In this document: positions 16,361-27,428 of the stretch, piece by piece | How the letters are laid out: each line of letters begins with the position of its first letter | How positions within the stretch are numbered: position 1 is the stretch's first letter | NCBI GenBank assembly: GCA_900471525.1 | Contig: UCEZ01000030.1 | Coordinates: 186,001 to 250,000 of the forward strand | Length of the DNA: 64,000 nucleotides | Origin: Hyphomicrobiales bacterium | GTDB taxonomy: Bacteria > Pseudomonadota > Alphaproteobacteria > Rhizobiales > Rhizobiaceae | Direction of reading: 5' to 3' | Notes under the pieces: generated by a model | Databases searched by the model: none | What the model saw: only the letters and a program-made list of their open reading frames with translations | Told to the model about the DNA's origin: nothing | Made by a program: the position numbers and the translations under genes

Positions 16361-16738
16361 ATCTTGCCTCACTCTGATGTAAAGCCTGTCTTGCGCAAAA
16401 ATGCGCGCATGATGCGCAAAGCGCTCACCGATGCGGAACTGAAGCTTTGGAATGAACTTCGCGCGCATCGTCTCATGGGGTTGGGCTTTCGCCGGCAATT
16501 GCCCGTCGCAGGCTATATCGTCGATTTTGCCTGCCCGGAGCATAAGATAATTGTCGAGGTTGATGGATCGGATCATGGGCGGGATGATCAGCACGACTAT
16601 GACAAACGTCGGGATGGCATTTTGACGTCGCTGGGGTGGACCGTCTTGCGCTTCTGGAACGACGATGTTCTTCGCGACATCGACAATGTCTGCCAACACA
16701 TCATCAGAGTAATCGGGAAGGGCACATTTCATGACTGA
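16346..16738 (+). CDS. DUF559 endonuclease-domain protein (Vsr/PD-(D/E)xK-like) nested in repeats
   Basis: 130 residues if read from the GTG at 16346, which lies in the repeat unit; later starts (TTG 16391, or the ATG pair giving MMRKALTDAE) are possible. The core RKNARMMRKALTDAELKLWNELRAHRLMGLGFRRQLPVAGYIVDFACPEHKIIVEVDGSDH...GWTVLRFWNDDV is DUF559, a predicted nuclease fold related to Vsr; the Asp in YIVDF and the Glu/Asp pair in VEVDG are the likely metal ligands, and all are present. The typical length of about 115-125 residues is kept, so it looks intact. It is flanked on each side by a head-to-head pair of palindromic repeats between the dsbA-like gene and smc. Confidence 0.88.
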   Translation: MTEGGILPHSDVKPVLRKNARMMRKALTDAELKLWNELRAHRLMGLGFRRQLPVAGYIVDFACPEHKIIVEVDGSDHGRDDQHDYDKRRDGILTSLGWTVLRFWNDDVLRDIDNVCQHIIRVIGKGTFHD

Positions 16739-16751
16739 TGTGCCGTGCCTT

Positions 16752-16896
16752 ACCCCCCTCTGTCACTCCGTGACATCTCCCCCACAAGGGGGGAGATCAT
16801 TCTTTTCTCTTGCAGACCTCCCGGTAAGGTGGGCACAAAACATGCGGCCGATCTCCCCCCTTGTGGGGGAGATGTCACGGAGTGACAGAGGGGGGT
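16752..16896. repeat. Palindromic repeat pair 2, between the DUF559 gene and smc
   Basis: Units at 16752-16797 and 16851-16896, again head to head, spacer 53 bp. Variable hairpins are GTCAC-TCC-GTGAC (16762-16774) and GTCAC-GGA-GTGAC (16874-16886). The TCTCCCCC stem has loop ACAA here, and its complement in the facing unit changes with it. The last unit ends 28 bases before the smc start codon, so the smc leader is partly repeat-derived. Confidence 0.92.
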
Positions 16897-16924
16897 ATCT
16901 TGCCTCGAATTCGGGGCCGGCATC

Positions 16925-19900
16925 ATGAAATTCACCAAACTCCGTCTTCTCGGCTTCAAGTCCTTCGTCGAGCCCTCCGAATTCGTAATCGAGCGCGGGC
17001 TGACCGGTGTTGTCGGACCGAATGGCTGCGGCAAGTCCAATCTGGTCGAGGCCCTGCGCTGGGTGATGGGGGAGAATTCCTACAAGAACATGCGCGCGTC
17101 CGGGATGGACGACGTGATCTTTTCCGGTTCGGGCAAGCGCCCCGCCCGCAACACCGCCGAAGTCGGCCTCTATCTCGACAATACCGATCGCACCGCGCCT
17201 GCCGCCTTCAACGACAGCGATGAAATTCAGGTGACACGCCGGATCGAGCGCGAGAACGGCTCGGTCTACCGGATCAACGGCAAGGAAGCCCGCGCCAAGG
17301 ATGTGCAGCTGCTGTTTGCCGACGCCTCGACCGGTGCGCGCTCGCCGTCAATGGTGGGGCAGGGGCGGATCGGCGAGCTGATTGCCGCCAAGCCCCAGGC
17401 CCGCCGGCAACTGCTCGAAGAGGCAGCCGGCATTTCCGGTCTGCATTCCCGCCGGCATGAGGCCGAGTTACGCCTCAGAGGCGCCGAGACCAATCTCGAG
17501 CGGCTGGAGGATGTTACCTCGCAGCTCGAAAGCCAGATCGAAAGCCTGAAGCGCCAGTCGCGCCAGGCGAACCGCTTCAAGATGCTGTCGGCCGACATCC
17601 GCCGCCATGAGGCGATGCTTCTGCATATCCGCTGGGTGCAGGCGAAAGAGGCCGAGGGCGAAGCCGACAGCCAACTGAACCAGGCGACGTCGCTGGTGGC
17701 TGAAAAGGCACAAGTCCAGATGGAGGCGGCAAAGGCGCAAGCTATCGCAAGCATCAAGCTGCCGGAATTGCGCGAAGGCGAAGCCCGCGCGGCGGCAGCC
17801 CTGCAGCGACTGCAGATCGCCAAGTCGCAGCTCGAGGAAGACGCCGGCCGCATCCTGCGCCGCCGCGACGAGCTTCAGCGCCGCCTGTCGCAGCTGGCCG
17901 AGGATATCGTTCGCGAAGAGCGGATGGTCGCCGACAATGCCGGCATCCTTGCCCGGTTGGATGAGGAGGAAAGCGAGCTTGCCGACATGCTGGCCGAAGC
18001 CGGAGAGCGGGCGGAGGAAGCGCGCGAGCGGCTTGCCGAGGTCAGCGAGACATTGGCGGCGAGCGAACGGCAACTCGGCCTTTTGACTGCCGAGCGCGCC
18101 GAGGCACAGGCATCGAGGAACCAGCTCGAAAAGACCATCCGCGATCTCGCCGAACGGCAGGCGCGGCTTGCTCGGCAATTGTCCGATCAGAACCGCGATC
18201 TCGACGAACTCGACCGGCAGATTTCCACGCTGCCCGATCCGCAGGAAAAGCGCGAGGAAGTCGAGGCGGTCGAGATCGCGCTGGAAAATGCAGAAAATGC
18301 CGTCGCCGACATCGAGGACGCATTGAACGCGGCCCGTCTGGCCGAAATCGCAGCGCGTCCGCCGGTCGATGCGGCCCGTGCCCGGTTGAACGGCATAGAG
18401 ACGGAAGCCCGCACCATCCGGCGCATGCTGGATGCCTCCACGGTGCAGGGGGCGGCCCCTCCGGTGGTCGATGATATGAAGGTCGATCGTGGTTTCGAGA
18501 CGGCCCTGGGTGCCGCGCTTGGCGAAGACCTGGAATCACCGCTTGATCCGGGTGCTCCGGCCCATTGGCGCGCACCCGGCGATGCGTCCGACGATCCGCA
18601 ACTGCCTGATGGCGCAATTGCGCTGACGCAGCATGTTCGTGCTCCTCAAGTGCTTGATCGCGGTCTTCGCCAGATCGGCATTGTCGATAACGACGTCACC
18701 GCGGAACGCTTGCTGCCACTGTTGAAGGCCGGCCAGCGGCTGGTCACGCGAGACGGTGCCGTCTGGCGCTGGGACGGACACGTCACGGGGGCGGACGCGC
18801 CGAGTGCCGCGGCTCTGCGGCTTGAACAGAAGAACCGTCTGGCCGAACTCGAAGGCGAACTCGCCGATGCCCGCGATCAGCTGGAAGCGCGCGAATCCGA
18901 GCTTTCAGCCGCCGCCGCGCGCATCCGCGCGGAGGACGAGCGCCTGCGCCTGTCGCGTGAATCCCAGCGCATGGTGGTGCGAAAACTGGCAGAAGCCCGT
19001 GATGCGCTGGCTGCCGCCGAGCGTGCGTCCGGCGACCTTGTCCGCCGCCGCGCGGTTCTGGCTGAGACCAGCAGCCAGCTTTCGCTGCAGGTCGAGGAAA
19101 TCGGCGAACAGATGGAAGGCGCGCGCGAGGCTCTGGAGGATGCACCGGATCTTGGCCTGCTGGAGCAGAAACTGAACGCCCAGATGACCACCGTTGCGAC
19201 AGACCGTGCGCTGGTGGCGGAAGCGCGCGCCATCAACGACGGCCTTGCCCGCGAAAACGAAGCCCGCGAACGGCGTATCCGCGCGATCGCTGCCGAGCGG
19301 CAGACCTGGAACGCGCGGGCGGCAAGCGCCCAGGAGCATATCGAAACCCTGCGCGAGCGTGAAAGCGAAGCCCGCGAGGAAGCCGAGGAACTGCTTGAGG
19401 CGCCGGACGAATTCGACGAGAAGCGCCGGGCGCTGATGAGCGAACTGTCGAAAGCCGAAGAGGCCCGGCGGCAGGCGGCGGATATTCTGGCCGTTGCCGA
19501 AACGCGCCAGCGCGATGCCGACCGGATCGCCGTCACGGCGCTCTCCGAGCTTGCCGAGACGCGTGAAAAACGCGGCCGCGCCGAAGAACGGCTGGTCTCC
19601 GCCCGGGAAAAGCGGATCGAGGTCGAAGCCCGCATCCGCGAAGCGTTGAACTGCGCGCCGCACGAAGTCATGCGTTTGACCGGTCTTGCCGCCGATGCCG
19701 GACTACCGGATATCCGCCAGATCGAGCGCGAGCTTGAGCGCCTGAAGATCGAGCGCGAGCGGCTGGGTGCCGTCAACCTGCGCGCCGAGGAAGAGCAGAA
19801 GGAGCTTTCCGACAGACTTGATGCCATGCTCAAGGAGCGCGAGGACGTGATCGACGCGATCCGCAAGCTGCGTTCGGCGATCCAGAGCCTCAACCGCGAA

Positions 19901-20389
19901 GGCCGCGAACGGCTGCTTGCCGCCTTCGATGTTGTCAATGCCCAGTTCCAGAGGCTGTTTACGCATTTGTTCGGCGGCGGCACGGCCGAGTTGCAGCTGA
20001 TCGAGAGCGAGGACCCGCTTGATGCCGGCCTCGAAATCCTCGCCCGCCCGCCCGGCAAGAAACCGCAGACGATGACGCTCCTGTCGGGTGGCGAGCAGGC
20101 GCTGACGGCGATGGCGCTGATCTTCGCCGTCTTCCTCACCAATCCCGCACCGATCTGCGTTCTCGACGAAGTCGACGCGCCGCTCGACGACCATAATGTC
20201 GAGCGCTATTGCAACCTGATGGACGAGATGGCAGCCTCGACCGAGACCCGCTTCGTCATCATCACCCACAACCCGATCACCATGGCCCGGATGAACCGCC
20301 TGTTTGGCGTCACCATGGCCGAGCAGGGTGTCTCCCAGCTCGTTTCCGTCGATCTGCAGACGGCAGAGCAGTTGAGGGAAGCGGTCTGA
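16925..20389 (+). CDS. smc: Chromosome segregation ATPase SMC
   Basis: 1154 residues, normal for bacterial SMC. Walker A is GPNGCGKSN (31-39). Two long coiled-coil arms (about 170-500 and 640-990, rich in Glu/Arg/Ala/Leu) flank a central hinge region around 505-635 (VVDDMKVDRGFETALGAALGEDL...). The C-terminal head has the ABC signature LLSGGEQALTAMAL and Walker B ICVLDEVDAPLDDHN. SMC dimers with ScpA/ScpB organise and separate chromosomes. scpA and scpB are not in the window. The start ATG lies directly behind the palindromic repeats of pair 2, so its ribosome-binding site is unusual (GGGGCCGG only). Confidence 0.98.
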   Translation: MKFTKLRLLGFKSFVEPSEFVIERGLTGVVGPNGCGKSNLVEALRWVMGENSYKNMRASGMDDVIFSGSGKRPARNTAEVGLYLDNTDRTAPAAFNDSDEIQVTRRIERENGSVYRINGKEARAKDVQLLFADASTGARSPSMVGQGRIGELIAAKPQARRQLLEEAAGISGLHSRRHEAELRLRGAETNLERLEDVTSQLESQIESLKRQSRQANRFKMLSADIRRHEAMLLHIRWVQAKEAEGEADSQLNQATSLVAEKAQVQMEAAKAQAIASIKLPELREGEARAAAALQRLQIAKSQLEEDAGRILRRRDELQRRLSQLAEDIVREERMVADNAGILARLDEEESELADMLAEAGERAEEARERLAEVSETLAASERQLGLLTAERAEAQASRNQLEKTIRDLAERQARLARQLSDQNRDLDELDRQISTLPDPQEKREEVEAVEIALENAENAVADIEDALNAARLAEIAARPPVDAARARLNGIETEARTIRRMLDASTVQGAAPPVVDDMKVDRGFETALGAALGEDLESPLDPGAPAHWRAPGDASDDPQLPDGAIALTQHVRAPQVLDRGLRQIGIVDNDVTAERLLPLLKAGQRLVTRDGAVWRWDGHVTGADAPSAAALRLEQKNRLAELEGELADARDQLEARESELSAAAARIRAEDERLRLSRESQRMVVRKLAEARDALAAAERASGDLVRRRAVLAETSSQLSLQVEEIGEQMEGAREALEDAPDLGLLEQKLNAQMTTVATDRALVAEARAINDGLARENEARERRIRAIAAERQTWNARAASAQEHIETLRERESEAREEAEELLEAPDEFDEKRRALMSELSKAEEARRQAADILAVAETRQRDADRIAVTALSELAETREKRGRAEERLVSAREKRIEVEARIREALNCAPHEVMRLTGLAADAGLPDIRQIERELERLKIERERLGAVNLRAEEEQKELSDRLDAMLKEREDVIDAIRKLRSAIQSLNREGRERLLAAFDVVNAQFQRLFTHLFGGGTAELQLIESEDPLDAGLEILARPPGKKPQTMTLLSGGEQALTAMALIFAVFLTNPAPICVLDEVDAPLDDHNVERYCNLMDEMAASTETRFVIITHNPITMARMNRLFGVTMAEQGVSQLVSVDLQTAEQLREAV

Positions 20390-20415
20390 GCTTCGGGCCT
20401 ATTCATCTGCTTCAT

Positions 20416-20904
20416 TTATGAATTGACGGGTGGATCGTCCTTCACAGCGTCTGCGAACTTCCGCATGAGCCGCACCAGGTCGTCGATGTCGTGCAGGTCC
20501 CATGTCTCGAAGATGGCGCGGCCGATCCTCTCGCGCGCCGCATCGATGAGGTCGGTCATCGCCTTGCCTTTCGGGGTGATGGATGCCTCGCGCACGCGAC
20601 GGTCAGCGGTACTTCCCCGGCGCTCCACCAGGCCGAGGCTTTCGAGCTTGGCAACCTGACGGCTGACGGTGGTGTAGTCGCGCCCCACGCGATCGGCGGC
20701 CTCTCCCACACCGATCGGCCCGAGTCGCTCAATGCCAACGAGGAGCGGGAACAGCGCCCGGTCCAGACGAATCCCGGCCTCCTTGATCAATGCCTCGTCG
20801 CGTTGCGGCCGGTTCATAGCGCTGACGATGTCGACGAGTGCCCCGTGAAGCAGCCGCAGTTGATGGGACATATGTGTATTTTGCACGCTTTCTCTTGACG
20901 CCAT
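20416..20904 (-). CDS. MarR-family transcriptional repressor
   Basis: 162 residues from the ATG at 20904 with AGGAGG five bases upstream. The winged helix spans about 55-125: LDRALFPLLVGIERLGPIGVGEAADRVGRDYTTVSRQVAKLESLGLVERRGSTADRRVREASITPKG, with the DRR wing typical of MarR. Such proteins are dimeric repressors released by phenolic or other small ligands. It is divergent from a FAD monooxygenase gene, and a 17-bp dyad lies in the 49-bp gap, so it very probably represses that gene and itself. Its 3' end is tail to tail with smc. Confidence 0.93.
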   Translation of the reverse strand: MASRESVQNTHMSHQLRLLHGALVDIVSAMNRPQRDEALIKEAGIRLDRALFPLLVGIERLGPIGVGEAADRVGRDYTTVSRQVAKLESLGLVERRGSTADRRVREASITPKGKAMTDLIDAARERIGRAIFETWDLHDIDDLVRLMRKFADAVKDDPPVNS

Positions 20905-20918
20905 TCCGTCCTCCTGTT

Positions 20919-20935
20919 ATGTGCATAATACACAT
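20919..20935. promoter_or_regulatory. MarR-type operator between repressor and monooxygenase genes
   Basis: ATGTGCATAATACACAT is a 17-bp dyad with one mismatched pair, between the two divergent starts (20904 and 20954). A related half-site, ATGTGTATTTTGCAC, occurs near 20871-20885 in the first codons of the repressor. The position would block both promoters. Confidence 0.7.
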
Positions 20936-20953
20936 ATTAAGATGGAGATGGCA

Positions 20954-22471
20954 ATGACACAAGAGTTCGCAACGGATGTGCTGATTTGCGGCGCTGGAGC
21001 CGCCGGTCTTGCGCTGGCGTTGGAACTGGCGCGCCGGAATGTATCCTTCCGCCTGATCGAGAAGATGGACAATCCGTTCCCCGGCTCGCGTGGCAAAGGC
21101 ATCCAGCCGCGCACACAGGAGATTTTCGAAGACCTCGGCATTCTCGACCGCATCGTCGCGGCCGGCGGGCGCTATCCGCCGCAGCGGGAATATCAGGGCA
21201 ACGGCAGCTACGCCAAATCCGACGCGATGGAGCATCAGAATCCGACGCCTGCTGAACCTTATCAAATCCCGTTGATGGTGCCGCAGTTCCTGACCGAGGG
21301 CATGATGCGTGAACGCCTGATTGAACTCGGGCAACGGCCGGAGTTCGGGTGTGAATTGACCGGCTTCGAGCAGGATGAGAGTGGCGTGACGGCACAAATC
21401 GTTGGCAAGAATGGTGAAGAGGCCATCCGCGTGCGTTATCTGGTCGGCGCCGATGGCGGCCGCAGCTTCGTGCGGCATGGGCTCGATATCGGTTTTCCCG
21501 GCAAGACGCTCGGCGTCCGGGCCATCGTGGCCGACGTTATGCTGACGGGCCTGGAACGCGATGTGTGGCACCGATTCAACGAAGGGTCGATGGAACGGCA
21601 GATGGCGCTGTGCCCGCTCGCCGGCACCGAGATGTTCCAGTTGCAGGCGCCGATCCCGCTCGAAGGTGACGTCGATCTCTCGGCTGAGGGGTTGGCCGCC
21701 TTGGTGGCGGCGCGGACTGGCCGCAGCGATATTCTCATCCAGTCGGTTTCGTGGGCTTCGGCCTACAACATGAATGCCCGGTTGGCCGATCGTTACCGCG
21801 TCGGCCGCGTGTTCCTTGTCGGCGATGCTGCCCATATTCATCCTCCGACCGGCGGCCAGGGTCTCAATACCAGTATTCAGGATGCTTATAATCTCGGCTG
21901 GAAGCTGGCAGCGGTGCTGCGCGGCGTTTCCGATCCATTGCTCGATAGCTACGAGGAAGAACGTCGACCGATCGCCGCGACCATGCTGGGTCTCGCCACC
22001 AAACTGCTCGACGCCGCGAAGCGGGGCGAGATGCGGCGCGGTCGAGAGGTTCATCAACTCGACATCGGTTATCCCGAATCCTCGCTCGCGATGGAAAACC
22101 CGGGGCGCGAGCGGGACTTGGTGGCGGGCGACAGGGCACCCGATGCGCCGATCCGTGGGGCTGCGGGGCAGTCGGCGCGGTTGTTCGACCTGTTCAGGGG
22201 GCCACATTGGACGCTGCTCGGCTACCACGTCGAACACGATGCCATCCCGCCGCGCTGCGGGCTGCGTATCCACACATTCGGCCCGCGTGGCGATATCGCC
22301 GATGTCGGCGGCCACATTCGCGATGCCTATGCGCTGACGCCAGGTGATTGGGTGCTTGTTCGTCCCGACGGCTATGTCGGCGCGATCGTCGCCTCCGATG
22401 AGGTCGATACGCTGGAGGATTATCTGCGGAATATCGGTCTGGCGCCAGCGGGCGCGGGAAGCCGTCAATGA
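20954..22471 (+). CDS. FAD-dependent aromatic monooxygenase (PheA/TfdB/MhpA-like)
   Basis: 505 residues from the ATG at 20954 (GGAG upstream; in-frame ATGs at 20948 and 20942 are alternatives). The FAD Rossmann motif GAGAAG is at 13-18, the second motif is YLVGADGGRSFVR (about 160), and the third is GDAAHIHPPTGGQGLNTSIQDAYNLGWKL. The C-terminal 120 residues form the thioredoxin-like phenol hydroxylase C-terminal domain. Family members hydroxylate phenolic substrates with NAD(P)H and O2; substrate here unknown, but control by a MarR repressor fits an aromatic inducer. No ring-cleavage genes are adjacent. Confidence 0.93.
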   Translation: MTQEFATDVLICGAGAAGLALALELARRNVSFRLIEKMDNPFPGSRGKGIQPRTQEIFEDLGILDRIVAAGGRYPPQREYQGNGSYAKSDAMEHQNPTPAEPYQIPLMVPQFLTEGMMRERLIELGQRPEFGCELTGFEQDESGVTAQIVGKNGEEAIRVRYLVGADGGRSFVRHGLDIGFPGKTLGVRAIVADVMLTGLERDVWHRFNEGSMERQMALCPLAGTEMFQLQAPIPLEGDVDLSAEGLAALVAARTGRSDILIQSVSWASAYNMNARLADRYRVGRVFLVGDAAHIHPPTGGQGLNTSIQDAYNLGWKLAAVLRGVSDPLLDSYEEERRPIAATMLGLATKLLDAAKRGEMRRGREVHQLDIGYPESSLAMENPGRERDLVAGDRAPDAPIRGAAGQSARLFDLFRGPHWTLLGYHVEHDAIPPRCGLRIHTFGPRGDIADVGGHIRDAYALTPGDWVLVRPDGYVGAIVASDEVDTLEDYLRNIGLAPAGAGSRQ

Positions 22472-22658
22472 CCGGGGTCATCGTCGCACGCCGCCGCCCG
22501 GGCCGCGAGGGCGATCCGGAAATTGTCGTCCTGAAAGATTGAGGAGCGTTGCCCGTGCATCCTCAGCCGGCCCGGTAAGGGAATCTTTCATATCTGCGCG
22601 CACAATCCTGGCAGCGCCTTGTGGAGAGGCGATTGTCGGCTGTCGAGGGTGGGAAAGC

Positions 22659-24290
22659 TTGACGGATTTCACGGGCGTAGACGCTTTGATGATGCTGGGA
22701 GCCGTTCCCTTCGCATCCCTGTGCGTGAACGCAGGCGGTGTCATCGTCTTTGCCAACGAGGCCGCTGCCACCATGGCCGGCACCAGCGCAAGCCTCGTCA
22801 GAACTCCGGTCTCGCGGTTGCTGCCCGAATGGCATTTACTGTCGTCGGCGACTGCCAAATCCTTCCGCCGCGAAGCGACGCTATTGCGTGATGACGGTGG
22901 TGCCATTCCTGTCGAGTTGTCTTTCGTGCGGCTGAGCGCTGATGTCGATGGTCCGACGGGTGTCGTGATCCGGGATCTGATCGATGAAAGGGCGCTGGAA
23001 TCGATGCGCCTGGAATTGGAACGGCAGAACGAAGAGGCTTTGGCGGAGGCGGAAGCCGCCCATCGGCGCCTGGGCTTCATCATCGACATGCTGCCGCAGG
23101 CGGCTTGCGTCTTCGACGCCGAGGATCGCTACGTTCTTTGGAACGAGAAATACGCGGCTCTTTATCCGGAGATCGCCGCGTATTTGCGTCCGGGCATGCC
23201 GTTCCGGGAGATTCTGGAAATCAGTCTCAACAGCGGCGAAATGCCGGAACTGGTGACGGATCCGGTTCACTGGATCGAGGAGCGGATGAAGCGCCATATG
23301 CTTCCGGTCTCCCAGCAGGAGCAGATGTTGCGCGACGGGCGCTGGCTGCGCCATGACGACCGCCGCACGCCCGATGGCGGCGCCATCGGCATGCGCATCG
23401 ACATTACCGACCTGAAACGCCGGGAAGAATCGTCCCGGCTGCTGTTCGACGCCAACCCGATGCCGATGATGGTCTGTGATGCGGTCACGCTCGACATCTT
23501 GGCGGTGAACCACGCAGCGGTCACGCTCTATGGCTTTGCAGCCGAGGCGATGCTGGAAAAGCGCGTCACCGATTTTCATGCCGCCGCTGAAGGCGAGCGG
23601 CTTGGCGCCACGTTACGCGGGCTTGAGGCGGACTGCGAGGCCCGCACGGTCTGGCGTCAGAAGACGGCAAGCGGCGGCGAACACCACGTGCTCATCTATG
23701 TCCGCATCCTCAACGAGGGGCCGTCCCGGCGGCTGCTGCTGACGATCGCCGATGTCAGCGACCGCGTCCGCGCCGAGGCGCATGCGACCCATCTTGCCCA
23801 CCATGATCCGCTGACGGGGCTGCCGAACCGCATGCAGTTTCGCCAGAAGCTCGAATCAGCGCTCCAGACCGCTGCGCGCGACGGCGAGGAACTGGCGGTG
23901 CACTATCTCGATCTCGATGGCTTCAAGCCGGTCAACGATACCCTTGGTCATGCCGCCGGCGACATGCTCCTGAAGCAGGTTGCCGAACGGCTGAAATCGG
24001 TGCTGCGCACCGGCGATCTCGTGGCTCGGCTCGGCGGCGACGAGTTCGCCATTCTCCAGCACGCCTCCGCCACAAGGGTTGCGGAGGTCGCCAACCGCTG
24101 CATTCTGGCACTCGGAAAACCCTTCGGCATTGCAAACCGCCAGATCGGCATCAGCGTCAGCATCGGCGTCGCAGTCGCGCCGGAAAACGGCTTTGATCCC
24201 GATGAACTGATGCGCGCCGCAGACTCCGCCCTTTATCAGGCAAAGGCATCCGGCAAGAGCACATGGCGCCGCAGTCGCTCGGCCGCCTGA
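22659..24290 (+). CDS. PAS-domain diguanylate cyclase (GGDEF)
   Basis: About 543 residues if started at the TTG at 22659 (GAGGGTGGGAAAGC upstream); the open frame extends upstream into the monooxygenase gene but with no credible protein. Three PAS regions are visible: about 5-110 (FASLCVNAGGVIVFANEAAATM), about 125-245 (IDMLPQAACVFDAEDRYVLWNEKY, ending in ...IDITDLKRRE), and about 250-365. A GGDEF domain follows (HHDPLTGLPNRMQF, RLGGDEFAIL, SIGVAVAPENG, LYQAKASGKSTWR). The intact GGDEF signature predicts active synthesis of cyclic di-GMP. No EAL domain and no transmembrane segments, so a cytoplasmic sensor enzyme. Signal unknown. Confidence 0.92.
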   Translation: MTDFTGVDALMMLGAVPFASLCVNAGGVIVFANEAAATMAGTSASLVRTPVSRLLPEWHLLSSATAKSFRREATLLRDDGGAIPVELSFVRLSADVDGPTGVVIRDLIDERALESMRLELERQNEEALAEAEAAHRRLGFIIDMLPQAACVFDAEDRYVLWNEKYAALYPEIAAYLRPGMPFREILEISLNSGEMPELVTDPVHWIEERMKRHMLPVSQQEQMLRDGRWLRHDDRRTPDGGAIGMRIDITDLKRREESSRLLFDANPMPMMVCDAVTLDILAVNHAAVTLYGFAAEAMLEKRVTDFHAAAEGERLGATLRGLEADCEARTVWRQKTASGGEHHVLIYVRILNEGPSRRLLLTIADVSDRVRAEAHATHLAHHDPLTGLPNRMQFRQKLESALQTAARDGEELAVHYLDLDGFKPVNDTLGHAAGDMLLKQVAERLKSVLRTGDLVARLGGDEFAILQHASATRVAEVANRCILALGKPFGIANRQIGISVSIGVAVAPENGFDPDELMRAADSALYQAKASGKSTWRRSRSAA

Positions 24291-24326
24291 CTGCCCGTTC
24301 CGTCCTTTTGTGACAGGTTTTGTCTT

Positions 24327-24351
24327 AAATTTGCTGCGATGCAGCAAATTT
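24327..24351. promoter_or_regulatory. Perfect 11-bp-arm palindrome upstream of ppdK
   Basis: AAATTTGCTGC-GAT-GCAGCAAATTT, 76 bases before the ppdK start and 37 bases after the stop of the GGDEF gene. The CTGC-N3-GCAG core resembles sites of the PhaR/AniA family that links polyhydroxybutyrate and carbon flux in alphaproteobacteria (family knowledge, from memory). It could instead be a terminator of the upstream gene, but no T-run follows. Confidence 0.5.
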
Positions 24352-24426
24352 CTGCCGCCGGTGCATTTTAAACCTGAAGAGGATACTGTAGCCTGTGGTG
24401 GGAGCCGTTTTGGGTGGAGAGTGAGC

Positions 24427-27093
<2,667 letters not shown>

Positions 27094-27179
27094 GGACGGC
27101 GCTGAAAATTGACTTGGGAAACGCTATATTTTACGTGTCGATACCAATGTCGTCGTTCCAACTGTTCAAGGAGACTTCC

Positions 27180-27422
27180 GTGAAGCATGTCTCAATCATC
27201 GTTCGCGCCACATGGGACGACGAGGCTGGTGTATGGGTGGCGACCAGCACGGATATTGACGGTCTCGCAGTTGAAGCCAATACGATGGAGCTTCTGGAGC
27301 CCAAGATTTTGGCGGCGATTTCCGACCTGCTCGAACTAAACGACATATCCTCGGACCTGCGTGAAATTCCCGTTCACATCATGTCCGAGCATTTGACCAG
27401 AGTTGCGAACCCGCATTTCTGA
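27180..27422 (+). CDS. HicB-like antitoxin (DUF1902 domain)
   Basis: 80 residues from a GTG at 27180 with AAGGAGA upstream; an ATG at 27147 is a weaker alternative. The sequence VSIIVRATWDDEAGVWVATSTDIDGLAVEANTMELLEPKILAAISDLLELN is the degenerate RNase H-like fold of HicB/DUF1902 antitoxins. It lacks an obvious DNA-binding tail. It lies six bases before a HicA-like gene, with antitoxin first. The upstream gap after ppdK is 86 bp and AT-richer (TATATTTTACG), likely holding its promoter. Predicted role: neutralise the HicA-like partner. Confidence 0.8.
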   Translation: MKHVSIIVRATWDDEAGVWVATSTDIDGLAVEANTMELLEPKILAAISDLLELNDISSDLREIPVHIMSEHLTRVANPHF

Positions 27423-27428
27423 TCGCCG

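Noticed and set aside
18877-20142. 421-codon minus-strand open frame inside smc
   Set aside because: Extreme Ser/Arg composition, antisense to the coiled coil of SMC.
20729-22468. 579-codon minus-strand open frame over the FAD monooxygenase
   Set aside because: Antisense shadow; the plus frame has FAD motifs and a ribosome-binding site.
22472-22658. Extension of the PAS-GGDEF frame upstream into the monooxygenase gene
   Set aside because: The extra residues (Arg/Pro-rich) are an out-of-frame read of the monooxygenase end and spacer; the TTG at 22659 has a ribosome-binding site and matches the start of the PAS domain.
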